64,000 nucleotides of DNA from DAIPKP01 sp964539095 (GCA_964539095.1 CAZIFL010000005.1:67831-131830); one strand, 5' to 3'. Positions 48,303-57,898 are shown, numbered from the stretch's first letter. Notes: generated from the letters alone by a model not told the origin. A program made the numbers and translations.

Positions 48303-49175
48303 GTGTCCCTGGTGATGAGCCCCATGCCAACATCCTTGATGAAGGATATGCCGGATGCGGATTTTCGGCGGTTTCGGGATCTGATCTATGATCAGTGTGG
48401 CATTAACCTTACATCTGTCAAGAAAACCATGCTCACCTCCAGGCTTCGGAAGCGCGTACGGGCTCTGGGGATGGACTCTTTCGGGGAGTATTATACCTAC
48501 GTGATGCACTCGGCAGAGAGTTCCCAGGAGCTTCTGCGCATGCTTGATGCGGTGACCACCAACAAGACGGATTTTTTTCGCGAGCCCACACACTTTGACT
48601 ATCTTAAAAATGCCGTCCTCCCCGCTTTTGTGCAGGAAGGCCGCTGGAGGAGAGGGAGAAAACTGAATCTCTGGAGTGCTGCGTGCTCCACCGGAGAGGA
48701 ACCCTACTCCATGGCCATGGTGGTGGCGGATTACGCCTCCCGCTACTCGGGAGGAGACTTTTCCGTTCTTGCCTCGGATCTCTCCACCGAGGTCCTTGAG
48801 ACAGCCCGTCGGGCCATCTACCCCGAAGAGGCGGTTCGCCCGGTGCCTCACGACTTGCGACGGGCCTATCTTATGCGGGGAGTCGGCTCTAAGACGGGGT
48901 ACTGCCGGGTGGTGCCGGAGCTTCGAAAACAGGTCTCCTTTCGCCGGGTGAATCTCAACTCCCGGGAGGTGGGTGAGATGCGGGTGCCGATGGATATTAT
49001 CTTTTGCCGGAACGTGGTAATCTATTTTGATCGGGAGACCCAGAAAAAACTTTTCGAAGAAATCTATCACTGTCTTCTCCCTGGGGGGTACCTCTTTATC
49101 GGCCACTCCGAGAGCCTTCACGGCATCAGCGATCGTTTTGAATCTGTGGCGGGGGCTACCTACCGGAAGCCGTGA
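48303..49175 (+). CDS. cheR: Chemotaxis protein methyltransferase CheR
   Basis: 290 residues from a GTG with TAGGAG eight bases upstream; the ATG at 48315 is a plausible alternative. The N-terminal helical domain (DADFRRFRDLIYDQCGINL to TTNKTDFFREP) is present, then the SAM motif WSAACSTGEEPYSMA, the beta subdomain that can bind a tether peptide (YCRVVPELRKQVSFRRVNL) and FCRNVVIYFD. It methylates glutamates in receptors and balances CheB. It is the complete counterpart of the truncated CheR-like protein near 42.1 kb. Confidence 0.95.
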   Translation: MSLVMSPMPTSLMKDMPDADFRRFRDLIYDQCGINLTSVKKTMLTSRLRKRVRALGMDSFGEYYTYVMHSAESSQELLRMLDAVTTNKTDFFREPTHFDYLKNAVLPAFVQEGRWRRGRKLNLWSAACSTGEEPYSMAMVVADYASRYSGGDFSVLASDLSTEVLETARRAIYPEEAVRPVPHDLRRAYLMRGVGSKTGYCRVVPELRKQVSFRRVNLNSREVGEMRVPMDIIFCRNVVIYFDRETQKKLFEEIYHCLLPGGYLFIGHSESLHGISDRFESVAGATYRKP

Positions 49176-49228
49176 GGCTCTGCGGGGCGCGGAAACTCTT
49201 ACTTGTGCGGAAAGGTTCGTGATGCTTC

Positions 49229-50296
49229 ATGGGGGAAAAAATCAGCGTGCTCATCGTAGACGACTCCGCTGTGGTTCGCCGAACCCTTAAGGATCTTTTG
49301 GAGTCGGATCCCGCTCTCTTCGTTCTGGGAACCGCTGCGGATCCCTATGTGGCGGCGAATATCATGAAGGAGACGATTCCCCAGGTGATTACCCTGGATA
49401 TCGAAATGCCCCGAATGGACGGGTTGACCTTCCTTCAGAAGATCATGACCCAGCATCCTCTGCCGGTCATCATCTGCTCCAGCGTGGCGGAGAGGGGATC
49501 GGAGAACGCCCTTCGGGCTATGGAGTACGGAGCGGTGGACATTATCGAAAAGCCCAAGATTGGCACCCAGCAGTTTCTTCAGGAGTCGAAGATTCGGATC
49601 TGCGACGCCGTGAAGGCCGCCGCCCGGGCTAAGATGCAGCCTTGCCGGGGTGCGGTGCGGGTGGAGCGCAAGCTCTCGGCGGATGCGATCCTCGAAAAGG
49701 CCTCTCGAACCCGGGCTATTGAAACCACCGAAAAGATTGTGGCGGTGGGAGCCTCCACGGGGGGTACCGAGGCCCTTCGGGTCTTTCTGGAGGGGCTTCC
49801 GGGGGATTCTCCGGGGATCGTGATTGTGCAGCACATGCCGGAAAACTTTACCCGGGCCTTTGCGAATCGCCTGAACCAGACCTGCGCCATGGAGGTAAAG
49901 GAGGCTGCCCAGGGGGATTCGGTGCTTCGGGGGCGGGCTCTCATCGCTCCGGGGAACCGGCATCTTCTCCTCAAACGTAGCGGAGCGAGGTACTATGTGG
50001 AGATCAAAGAAGGGCCGCTGGTCTCCCGACACCGTCCTTCCGTGGATGTGCTCTTCCGTTCTGTGGCCCGCTACGCCGGAGCCAATGCGGTGGGGGTGAT
50101 CATGACGGGGATGGGGGATGACGGAGCCAAGGGGATGCAGGAGATGAAAGAGGCCGGTGCCAGCACCATTGCCCAGGATGAAGCCACCTCGGTGGTCTTC
50201 GGCATGCCCCAGGAGGCTATCAAGCTGAACTGCGTGGATGTGATTGCTCCCCTGGAGGCCATTGCCGGGGAGGTGCTCCGGCGGTGTCGCCTCTAA
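49229..50296 (+). CDS. cheB: Chemotaxis methylesterase/deamidase CheB
   Basis: 355 residues. The receiver domain has Asp11-Asp12 and phosphoacceptor Asp57 in TLDIEMPRMDG. The C-terminal esterase has the catalytic serine in GASTGGTEALR, histidine in IVQHMPENFT and aspartate in MTGMGDDGAKGM. Once phosphorylated by CheA it removes methyl groups from receptors. It overlaps cheD by 13 bases. Confidence 0.95.
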   Translation: MGEKISVLIVDDSAVVRRTLKDLLESDPALFVLGTAADPYVAANIMKETIPQVITLDIEMPRMDGLTFLQKIMTQHPLPVIICSSVAERGSENALRAMEYGAVDIIEKPKIGTQQFLQESKIRICDAVKAAARAKMQPCRGAVRVERKLSADAILEKASRTRAIETTEKIVAVGASTGGTEALRVFLEGLPGDSPGIVIVQHMPENFTRAFANRLNQTCAMEVKEAAQGDSVLRGRALIAPGNRHLLLKRSGARYYVEIKEGPLVSRHRPSVDVLFRSVARYAGANAVGVIMTGMGDDGAKGMQEMKEAGASTIAQDEATSVVFGMPQEAIKLNCVDVIAPLEAIAGEVLRRCRL

Positions 50297-50874
50297 GAGG
50301 GAAAGACTGCGTCAATCTCTGTATCGGAGAGTACTGGGCAAGCCGGGAGCCCGCGGTGATCAGCACCCTTCTGGGTTCCTGCGTGGGAGTCTGCCTCTTC
50401 GATTGCCGCTCCCGCATAGGAGGAATGAACCATATTCTTCTTCCGGGAGAGGCGGATATGGGGCGTTTCGATGACGTGGCCCGGTATGGCGTGAATGCCA
50501 TGGAGCTTCTCATCAACACTATCTTGAATCTGGGAGGAGCAAAGCGCTCTCTGGTGGCCAAGGTCTTCGGAGGGGCCCACGTGCTCCCCGCCCTCTCCGG
50601 GAGCTTTGCCAAGATGGGGGAGGCCAACGTGACCTTCGCCTTCGAGTTTCTTGAAAAAGAGAGCATCCCCGTGGTAAACGCCGACGTGGGGGGGCGGGAG
50701 CCCCGGAAGATCTATTTTCATACCGACACCAATGATGTCTTTCTTCGGAGGGTCCCCTGCCGGGTCTATCCACGGGAGGAGGACTGGAGAATCCCCCTGC
50801 TGGAGAGGGATATTTCCAAAGCTGGAGAGATTACCTTCTTCGATTCCTCGAAGGATGATGAGGAGGGGGTATAA
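50284..50874 (+). CDS. cheD: Receptor glutamine deamidase CheD
   Basis: 196 residues from a GTG inside the end of cheB. The CheD catalytic cysteine is in STLLGSCVGVCLFD and the histidine in GGMNHILLP; GGREPRKIYFHT is also a family block. CheD deamidates receptor glutamines, making them methylatable, and in some species interacts with CheC. I find no CheC in the window. The C-terminus carries extra acidic residues. Confidence 0.93.
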   Translation: MSPLRGKDCVNLCIGEYWASREPAVISTLLGSCVGVCLFDCRSRIGGMNHILLPGEADMGRFDDVARYGVNAMELLINTILNLGGAKRSLVAKVFGGAHVLPALSGSFAKMGEANVTFAFEFLEKESIPVVNADVGGREPRKIYFHTDTNDVFLRRVPCRVYPREEDWRIPLLERDISKAGEITFFDSSKDDEEGV

Positions 50875-50878
50875 AGCG

Positions 50879-51238
50879 GTGAATATGGAAAGAGATGAAG
50901 CCTTCTTCGATCGGGAGGGATTTTTGGAGAGGCTTGGGGGATCTGAAGAGATGGTCCAGATCTTTCTGGAGGATTTTTTGAAGGAGATGATCCCCTGGAT
51001 GGAGGAACTCCATGCCGCAATGACGGAACGGTCTTGGGAAGAGATCCGGCAGGGGGCCCATAAGATCAAGGGTTCTGCGGCGAACATGGGGGCCCTGGGG
51101 ATCCAGCGGATCGCCCGGGCCATGGAAAGTGCGGGAGCCCGAGGGGATTCCGAGGAGTTGCAACGCCTCATGCCTTCTCTGGTGAACGAACTGGAGAGGC
51201 TTCGGATGTACATTGAAATTACTCTGTTGGAGAGGTAG
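50879..51238 (+). CDS. Stand-alone HPt-domain protein
   Basis: 119 residues from a GTG at 50879, with AGGAGG 12 bases upstream; the ATG two codons later is an alternative. It is a four-helix HPt domain with the phosphorylatable His61 in GAHKIKGSAANMG. It would relay phosphate between a hybrid kinase and a receiver. No hybrid histidine kinase is encoded in this window, so the partner is unknown. CheA's own HPt, or the CheY and CheB receivers of the locus, are possible links. Confidence 0.85.
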   Translation: MNMERDEAFFDREGFLERLGGSEEMVQIFLEDFLKEMIPWMEELHAAMTERSWEEIRQGAHKIKGSAANMGALGIQRIARAMESAGARGDSEELQRLMPSLVNELERLRMYIEITLLER

Positions 51239-51336
51239 CCCCCCCCGTTTTCTCCTTCAGGGGTGGAGCGCGGGGCTACTCTTTTTACACAGCCAGTTCT
51301 CGGGGACACTCCTGGGGAGAATCGAGGTGGTATTGC

Positions 51337-53877
51337 ATGCAAGACCAGAAGGAGCAGCATTTTCATGATCAGATTCTACAGCAGATGCCCATGGCCTATG
51401 CCTGCCATAAAATACTTTGGGATCCCCAGGGAAGGCCTGAAGATTGGGAGTTTGTGGAGGTAAATTCCGCCTTCGAAAAGGTGATAGAGCGTTCCGCCAA
51501 AGATCTGAAGGGCCAGCGGGGGAGCCAGATCTTTCAGGAGCGCCCGGAAGCCTTCGCCCTATGGCTTGAGGAGGGGGGAGCGGTAGCCCTCGAAGGAGGA
51601 GTGCGGCAGGGAGAGCACTATTTCGAAACGCTCGAAAAATGGTACAGCTATCGCTTCTACGCCCCTCAAAAGGAGTATTTTGCGGTATTCCTCTGGGATA
51701 TAACCGAGGAGAAGCAGAAGCTTCGTCAGCGGGAAACCCTGCTCATGTTTTTACACCATGCTGTCTTTACCCTGGACGAGAACTATGTCTTTAGGGAGGT
51801 TTTTCCGGGATGTGAGGCAGATCTTTTTGTCTCTCCCGAAAAGTGTCTGGGAAGATCTATGTACGATCTTCTCCCCCGTGAGCTGTGTGTGCAGTTTGAA
51901 GAGGCTTTTCAGGAGGCACGGGAGAAGAGAAAGTCCCTGCTTTTCTACACCTCTCCCTTCGAAGATGATCCCCGCTCTTTCGAGGGAGATATCCATTACG
52001 TGCAGGATCTCCGAAAGAACTACTTTGTGATTTCCGTAAGGGACGTTACCCTCCGGACGGAGCAGGATCGAACTCTTCAAGAAAGCCTTGAACGGCTGGA
52101 TCTTGCTCTGGATGCGGCTCATGCGGGGCTCTGGGATTGGGACCTCGCTTCGGGAAAGGTCTATTTCGATGCCCGGTACTATACCATGGCGGGGTACGAG
52201 CCAAACGCCTTTCTCCAGAGCTTTGAGGAGTGGCAGAAGCTGGTACATCCCGAGGATCTCCCCCGCTGCCTGAAGACGGTGCAGGCGGTCTGTGCCTCCC
52301 AGAGGCTCCAAGGGTTTGATATGGACTTTCGCTTTCTCCGTAAGGATGGAGAGTGGATGTGGATTCGGGGGTATGGAAAGGTGGTAGCCCGGAGCCCTGA
52401 AGGGAAAGCCGCCCGTATGGTGGGATTTCATCTGGATTCCTCGGAGCGTAAGGAGATGGAGGAGCTTCTCTTCGAGGAGAAGGAGCGCTTCCGCACTACC
52501 CTGCTCTCCATCGGAGACGGTATTGTCGCCACGGATGCCTACGGCCATGTGCTTCTCATGAATCATGTAGCGGAGCGTCTTACAGGCTACACAGTTGAAG
52601 AGGCCAGGGGGAGGCCCTTACGAGAGATCTTTCGGGTGGAGCATGAGGAGACCGGGGAGGCTGTGCGTGATCTGGCGGATCGGGTACTTACCTCGGGAGA
52701 GGTGGTGCATCTCGGTAATCACGTGGTGCTTCTGGGGAGAGATGGCGCCAGGACCCCCCTGGAGGATAGCGCCGCTCCCATCCGGAATGTCCGGGGAGAG
52801 ATCACCGGGGTGGTGGTGGTCTGCAGCGACATGACGGAGAAAAAAAAGCGGCAGCAGGAGATCCTCTATCTGAGCACCCACGATCATCTTACGGGGCTGT
52901 GGAACCGGCGAAGCATGGAAGAGACTCTCCAGAAGCTGGACACACCAGAACACCTCCCCCTGGGGATCGTGGTGGCGGATGTGAACGGTCTCAAGCTCAT
53001 CAACGATGCCTTCGGCTACGCCATGGGGGATACGGTGCTTCATACTGCGGGGGAGCTGCTCTGCCGGGCCGTCAGCGAGGACGGGGGAGTTGCGGGGCGT
53101 CTCGGAGGAGATGAGTTCGGGGTCTTCCTCCCCCGCAAAAATCATCACGATGTGGAGGCCTTTATCGAAAGAGTTATGCGCCATGTTGCCTCGGTAGACT
53201 TAGGTTCCGTGGTCTTTTCTCTTGCTCTGGGGTATGCGGTGAAGACCCGGGGGGATGAGAAGATCGAAAAGGTTCGGATTCGGGCGGAGAATGCCCTCCA
53301 TCGAAACACTCTCCGGCATGCCCGGGAGGTGCGAAGCGAAACGGTGGAGCGGGTTCTTATGCATCTGAACACACGCTACGACCGGGAGCAGATGCATACC
53401 GAAGGGGTTGCTACCTATGCGGAGGCTCTGGCCCGGGCCCTGGAGTATTCCGAGCATCAGGTGGAGATCGTTCGCGCTGCCGCGGTACTGCACGATATCG
53501 GCAAGATCATGGTTCCTCTGGAACTTTTGAATAAGGTGGAGCCCCTTACGGAAGAAGAAGTTGCCACCATCCGAAAGCATCCCGAGACGGGGTATGAAAT
53601 TCTTCGATCCGTGGAGGAATACGCCGGTCTGGCGGAGTATGTGCTCTACCATCACGAGCGGTGGGACGGCCGGGGGTATCCTCAGGGACTTCAGGGAGAG
53701 GCGATTCCTCTGGTATCTCGGATCATCACCGTGGCGGATGCTTACGAGGCCATGACCGCCCAGCGCCCCTATCAGAAGCAGAAAACTTCCCAGGAAGCGG
53801 CGGAGGAGATCCGGCGCTGTGCGGGCACCCAGTTCGACCCACGCCTGGCCCACGTGTTTCTGGAGCGTGTGTTGTAA
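51337..53877 (+). CDS. PAS-GGDEF-HD-GYP c-di-GMP enzyme
   Basis: 846 residues. Three to four PAS-like domains come first (about 5-125, 130-240, 250-370 with GLWDWDLASGKVYFDARYY, and 385-500 with LLSIGDGIVATDAYGHVLLMNH). The GGDEF domain has an intact RLGGDEFGVF active site near residue 586. The HD-GYP domain has HDIGK near 717 and DGRGYP near 776. It could both make and degrade c-di-GMP, with the direction set by PAS ligands. It closes the chemotaxis locus, so it may feed c-di-GMP to the CheA repeats. No obvious membrane segment. Confidence 0.92.
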   Translation: MQDQKEQHFHDQILQQMPMAYACHKILWDPQGRPEDWEFVEVNSAFEKVIERSAKDLKGQRGSQIFQERPEAFALWLEEGGAVALEGGVRQGEHYFETLEKWYSYRFYAPQKEYFAVFLWDITEEKQKLRQRETLLMFLHHAVFTLDENYVFREVFPGCEADLFVSPEKCLGRSMYDLLPRELCVQFEEAFQEAREKRKSLLFYTSPFEDDPRSFEGDIHYVQDLRKNYFVISVRDVTLRTEQDRTLQESLERLDLALDAAHAGLWDWDLASGKVYFDARYYTMAGYEPNAFLQSFEEWQKLVHPEDLPRCLKTVQAVCASQRLQGFDMDFRFLRKDGEWMWIRGYGKVVARSPEGKAARMVGFHLDSSERKEMEELLFEEKERFRTTLLSIGDGIVATDAYGHVLLMNHVAERLTGYTVEEARGRPLREIFRVEHEETGEAVRDLADRVLTSGEVVHLGNHVVLLGRDGARTPLEDSAAPIRNVRGEITGVVVVCSDMTEKKKRQQEILYLSTHDHLTGLWNRRSMEETLQKLDTPEHLPLGIVVADVNGLKLINDAFGYAMGDTVLHTAGELLCRAVSEDGGVAGRLGGDEFGVFLPRKNHHDVEAFIERVMRHVASVDLGSVVFSLALGYAVKTRGDEKIEKVRIRAENALHRNTLRHAREVRSETVERVLMHLNTRYDREQMHTEGVATYAEALARALEYSEHQVEIVRAAAVLHDIGKIMVPLELLNKVEPLTEEEVATIRKHPETGYEILRSVEEYAGLAEYVLYHHERWDGRGYPQGLQGEAIPLVSRIITVADAYEAMTAQRPYQKQKTSQEAAEEIRRCAGTQFDPRLAHVFLERVL

Positions 53878-53916
53878 GGGGGGGGCTTTGTTTGTTCCAT
53901 ACGAAGGAGAGTTTTT

Positions 53917-54306
53917 ATGAAAATTCATCATGTGGCGCTCTGGTCCCGAAATATTGAGAGGCTTGCGGCCTTTTACTCCAGATATTTCGAAGCCTCTCCA
54001 GGAGATCTCTACGTTAACGAGAAAAAAGGCTTTTCCTCCATCTTTCTGCGTTTTGCCGATGGGGCCAGCCTGGAGCTTATGCATATGGCTTCCATTCCGG
54101 AAAATTGCAACGATCCGGACGAACAGCATACCGGGCTCATCCATTTGGCTATCTCTGTGGGGAGTGTCGAAGAGGTGGATGCAAAAACCGAGGAACTCCG
54201 AAAAGATGGCTATAACGTGCTCTCCGGGCCGAGATGGACCGGGGACGGATACTACGAAAGCTGCGTTTACGATCCCGACAGGAACAGAGTCGAAATTACG
54301 GTGTAA
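53917..54306 (+). CDS. VOC-family protein (glyoxalase/bleomycin-resistance type)
   Basis: 129 residues with GAAGGAGAG before the ATG. The two beta-alpha-beta-beta-beta modules are visible: KIHHVALWSRNIERLAAFYS and GLIHLAISVGSVEEVDAKTEEL. Metal ligands include His5 and a later Glu (SLELMH), with the C-terminal ESCVYDPDRNRVEI block typical of lactoylglutathione lyase-like proteins. The substrate is unknown. Independent small gene 39 bases after the c-di-GMP enzyme. Confidence 0.85.
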   Translation: MKIHHVALWSRNIERLAAFYSRYFEASPGDLYVNEKKGFSSIFLRFADGASLELMHMASIPENCNDPDEQHTGLIHLAISVGSVEEVDAKTEELRKDGYNVLSGPRWTGDGYYESCVYDPDRNRVEITV

Positions 54307-54401
54307 CGGAGAGAGGGAAGCCCCTTTTGAAAAGCCGGGATTTTTGTGATAGCATGGAAGGGCATTAAAAATTTTGACCTTAATAAGGAGCGATTGTCTG
54401 T

Positions 54402-54470
54402 ATGCTGAACAATAACGTACTGGAGATTGCCGTGAAGACTCTCAACTTTTTGGGGGGATATCGGCACTAA
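54402..54470 (+). CDS. Possible 22-residue leader peptide upstream of rsgA
   Basis: The ATG at 54402 has AAGGAG about 13 bases upstream and opens a 22-codon frame (MLNNNVLEIAVKTLNFLGGY then Arg-His). Codons 14-20 overlap segment A of the competing hairpins described at 54443-54566, so translation of this frame would affect folding of the leader. No similarity to a known peptide is recognised, and it could also be a gene remnant. Confidence 0.35.
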   Translation: MLNNNVLEIAVKTLNFLGGYRH

Positions 54471-54566
54471 CGAGAGACCGAAACACCAGCCATATGCCTC
54501 CCAAAAGTTTGGCGTCATTTCTTGATTTTTAGCAGTGGTTTTTGTGGCTGTACAAACTTTTGGAGG
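54443..54566 (+). promoter_or_regulatory. Competing-hairpin leader that can hide the rsgA ribosome-binding site
   Basis: Three segments can pair: A (54443-54461, CAACTTTTTGGGGGGATAT), B (54497-54511, CCTCCCAAAAGTTTG) and C (54553-54566, CAAACTTTTGGAGG). B-C gives 14 base pairs with one bulge and buries the TGGAGG Shine-Dalgarno of rsgA. A-B gives about 18 pairs with three single bulges and would free it. The two pairings exclude each other. Confidence 0.6.
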
Positions 54567-54574
54567 TTAGAACA

Positions 54575-55672
54575 TTGCATAAATTGCATAATATAGATAT
54601 GAGCGATCTTGGCCTTTCGAAAAATATGAAGGCCCAGGCGGCTCTGTATATGGACCTACACCTGGGGCGCATTATCTCTCAATCCAGAGATCTCTACCGG
54701 GTGATAACCGAGCAGGGAGAAGCTACGGCGGAAGTTTCCGGCAAATTTCGGTTTTCTGTACAAACCCCCGCGGACTATCCCGCAGTGGGAGATTTTGTGT
54801 TGCTTGATCGTGCGGGCCATGCGGAGGGGCACCCCATCATTCACCATGTGCTTCTCCGGAAAAGCGTCTTTATCCGAAGAGCTTCGGGAACCGCCCACCA
54901 CGAACAGGTGGTGGCGGCGAACATTGACACGGTCTTCATCTGCATGTCTCTCAACAGAGACTACAATCTTCGGAGAGTGGAACGCTATCTTGGTATAGCC
55001 TGGGATAGCGGGGCTGTGCCTGTGCTGGTGCTTACCAAGGCAGATCTGTGCGACGATCTTTCGCACAAGCTGGAGGAGCTGCGGAAGATCGCTCCGGGGG
55101 TGGATATTCTGGTTACCTCCAGCCTTACCGAGGAGGGACATCTCGCGGTGTTGCCCTATCTGGGCCGGGGGGAGACCGTGGCATTTCTCGGCTCCTCCGG
55201 GGTGGGCAAATCAACCCTGATAAACCGCCTTATGGGTGCAGAGATTCTCGAAACGAAGGAAATACGAAAGGATCAGCGAGGCCGGCATACCACCACCAGG
55301 CGGGAACTTCTGCTTCTCCCCGGAGGAGGTATGGTGATCGACACCCCGGGAATGCGGGAACTCGGTATCGAGAGCGCTGATCTCGCCAAAACCTTTGCAG
55401 ATATTCAGGAACTTGCGGGCATGTGCAGATTCCGGGACTGTACCCACACCAAGGAGCCCTTCTGTGCGGTGCGTCAGGCCATAGAGGAGGGATCCCTCTC
55501 GGAGGAGCGTCTGGAGAGCTATGGCAAGCTGCAAAAAGAGGCCCGCTATGAGGGGCTGAACTCCCGGCAGATCGAGAGCGAAAAAATCGCCACCATGTTT
55601 GCGGAGCTGGGAGGGATTAAAAACGCTCGCAGGCTTGCCAAAGAGAAAAATCGACGTCGGGGAGGGTACTGA
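54575..55672 (+). CDS. rsgA: Ribosome small-subunit GTPase RsgA
   Basis: 365 residues from the TTG at 54575, chosen because TGGAGG lies eight bases upstream; an ATG eight codons later is an alternative. The circularly permuted GTPase order is visible: LTKAD (G4) near residue 155, then P-loop GSSGVGKSTLINRL, and DTPGMRELG (G3). The C-terminal zinc site is CRFRDCTHTKEPFC. RsgA checks late 30S subunit assembly. The start is preceded by an unusual leader that can sequester the ribosome-binding site. Confidence 0.93.
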   Translation: MHKLHNIDMSDLGLSKNMKAQAALYMDLHLGRIISQSRDLYRVITEQGEATAEVSGKFRFSVQTPADYPAVGDFVLLDRAGHAEGHPIIHHVLLRKSVFIRRASGTAHHEQVVAANIDTVFICMSLNRDYNLRRVERYLGIAWDSGAVPVLVLTKADLCDDLSHKLEELRKIAPGVDILVTSSLTEEGHLAVLPYLGRGETVAFLGSSGVGKSTLINRLMGAEILETKEIRKDQRGRHTTTRRELLLLPGGGMVIDTPGMRELGIESADLAKTFADIQELAGMCRFRDCTHTKEPFCAVRQAIEEGSLSEERLESYGKLQKEARYEGLNSRQIESEKIATMFAELGGIKNARRLAKEKNRRRGGY

Positions 55673-55759
55673 GATGGATATCCGTATTCGGCAGTGCCAC
55701 CAATTGGAAATATGAACAGGATTTTCCCCGTGCCCATGCCATAGCGGTGCACCGGCCTT

Positions 55760-55804
55760 GCGTACCTGCCGCCTTCTTTACGGAGGATGGCAGGTACGCT
55801 TTAT
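55760..55804 (+). terminator. Terminator after rsgA
   Basis: GCGTACCTGCC (55760-55770) pairs with GGCAGGTACGC (55789-55799), followed by TTTAT. The 270-base gap 55673-55942 otherwise shows nothing definite. Confidence 0.8.
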
Positions 55805-55942
55805 ATGCTGGACCCCGAAAAGGGAGCTTTTTGGCGCGTTACATTCCCTGGTGTGTGGCTGTACAATGAATTTTCAGGTCTCCTCAAGGCTCGGGGGCTC
55901 AAGAAGAATTTTTTGTTAAGAAAGGAGAGATGGCAAGGTATT

Positions 55943-57688
55943 ATGCGTATTTTTAAGAAATTTGCCTCCTACTACAAACCCTATCGTTTCCTGTTCTACA
56001 TGGATTTGTTCTGCGCTCTGGTGGTGTCGGTAATCGACCTTTCGTTTCCGCTTATCCTTAAAACCCTGGTGGATGGGCTTTTTCGCGGGGAGGCGGGGTA
56101 TATTTTCAGGGTCATAGGCTATATCGGGGTGGCTCTGCTTGTCATGTATGTGGTGCGCTATTTCGCTCAGTATTTCATCACTTCCTGGGGGCATATCATG
56201 GGCGCCAGGATGGAAAGCGACATGCGCCGGGACCTCTTTGCCCATCTGCAAAAACTTAGCTTTTCCTATTATGATAAGAATAACACCGGGGAGATGATGT
56301 CCCGCATTGTGGCGGATCTCTTCGACATCTCCGAGCTTGCACACCATGGCCCCGAAAACATCTTCATGTCGGTGCTCAAGCTTGCGGGTTCCTTTATCAT
56401 TCTTCTGATGCTAAACGTTAAGCTCACCCTGGTCTTGTTTATCGTTACGGCTTTGATGATTGTCTTTTCCTTTTATCAAAATAAGAAAATGCGGGCCATC
56501 TACCTGGAAAATCGCCGTAAAATAGCCGACGTGAATTCCCGTGTCCAGGACAGCCTTTCCGGTATTCGGGTTGTAAAATTATTTGCCAACGAAGGCTTTG
56601 AAAACGAACGATTCGAGAAAAGCAACCATCGGTTCCTGGAATCCAAAAACAACAGCTATCATGCCATGGGGGGGTACATGGCGGGAAATTCCTTTTTTCA
56701 GGGTCTCTTCTACACCATCATCATCGTGTTCGGGGGTATCCTGATTGCCAAGGGGGAGCTTCCGGCGGCAAACCTTGCGCTCTACGCCCTGTATGTCAAC
56801 ATTTACATGAACCCTATACAGCTACTCCTTAATTTTACGGAGCAATTTCAGAAGGGGTACGCTGGATTTCGGCGCTTTATGGAAATTCTGGACACGCCCC
56901 CGGAAATTGTGGATGCCCCGGATGCGGTGCCCCTGGAAGATGTGGAAGGCCACATTGAATACCGGGATGTTTCCTTTTCCTACGAAGACACGGTTAATGT
57001 TCTTGAGAACATTAACGTAACCATTGAAGCAGGAAAAACCATGGCCCTTGTGGGTCCCTCGGGAGGAGGAAAAACCACCTTCTGCATGCTCTTGTCGCGA
57101 TCCTACGATGTGGTGGGGGGGAGCGTGCTCGTAGATGGAAAGGATATCCGCTCCCTCACCCTTAGCTCTCTGCGTTCCGCCATCGGGGTGGTACAGCAGG
57201 ATGTGTACATATTCTCCGGCAGCCTCAAAGACAATATTGCCTACGGAAGGCTTGATGCCACAGATGATGAGATTGTGGAAGCCGCCAAAAATGCCAACAT
57301 CCACGACTTCATCATGTCCCTGCAGGACGGTTACCATACCTATGTGGGAGAGCGGGGGGTACGTCTTTCGGGGGGACAGAAGCAGAGAATTTCCATCGCC
57401 CGGGTATTTCTGAAAAATCCGAAGATACTGATTCTCGATGAGGCCACCTCTGCCCTGGATAATGAAAGCGAGAGGCGTATTCAGGAATCCCTCGAAAGGC
57501 TCTCCCGGAACAGGACCACCATCGTCATCGCCCACAGGCTCAGCACCATCCGCAAGGCGGATGAAATTATTGTGATCACGGATGAGGGTATTCTTGAGCG
57601 GGGGAAACATGCAGAGCTTCTCAAAAGCGGGGGGCTCTACGCACGTTACTACAACATGCAGTTTGAGGGGATCGAGAAGATTTTTTGA
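55943..57688 (+). CDS. ABC exporter, half-transporter with fused membrane and ATPase domains
   Basis: 581 residues from the ATG at 55943 (MRIFKKFASYYKPYRF); the longer frame crosses the preceding terminator. Six membrane helices lie within residues ~18-310, with the coupling-helix region DKNNTGEMMSRIVADLFDI. The nucleotide-binding domain has Walker A GPSGGGKTT, signature LSGGQKQR, Walker B ILILDEATSALD and the switch IAHRLSTI. As a homodimer it would export lipids, peptides or drugs (MsbA/multidrug type). The substrate cannot be read from the sequence. The start site has only a weak AAGG. Confidence 0.92.
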   Translation: MRIFKKFASYYKPYRFLFYMDLFCALVVSVIDLSFPLILKTLVDGLFRGEAGYIFRVIGYIGVALLVMYVVRYFAQYFITSWGHIMGARMESDMRRDLFAHLQKLSFSYYDKNNTGEMMSRIVADLFDISELAHHGPENIFMSVLKLAGSFIILLMLNVKLTLVLFIVTALMIVFSFYQNKKMRAIYLENRRKIADVNSRVQDSLSGIRVVKLFANEGFENERFEKSNHRFLESKNNSYHAMGGYMAGNSFFQGLFYTIIIVFGGILIAKGELPAANLALYALYVNIYMNPIQLLLNFTEQFQKGYAGFRRFMEILDTPPEIVDAPDAVPLEDVEGHIEYRDVSFSYEDTVNVLENINVTIEAGKTMALVGPSGGGKTTFCMLLSRSYDVVGGSVLVDGKDIRSLTLSSLRSAIGVVQQDVYIFSGSLKDNIAYGRLDATDDEIVEAAKNANIHDFIMSLQDGYHTYVGERGVRLSGGQKQRISIARVFLKNPKILILDEATSALDNESERRIQESLERLSRNRTTIVIAHRLSTIRKADEIIVITDEGILERGKHAELLKSGGLYARYYNMQFEGIEKIF

Positions 57689-57898
57689 TGGCCATCACTG
57701 ATGGTCTGGCCTTCTCGACCCGAGACTCTGACTCTGGCGGATTTTCAGGTACACGTTCTTCCTGCAAATCTTTACTGCTATACTGCTATGCTCATGGGAC
57801 ATGATGTCATCAGGGGAAAGGGTGGTTCTGGGGGTAGAAATTAACCTTTCAGCACCGTAATACGAGAATTTTTCCCAGAGAAGAAGGAGAGGAAACGT

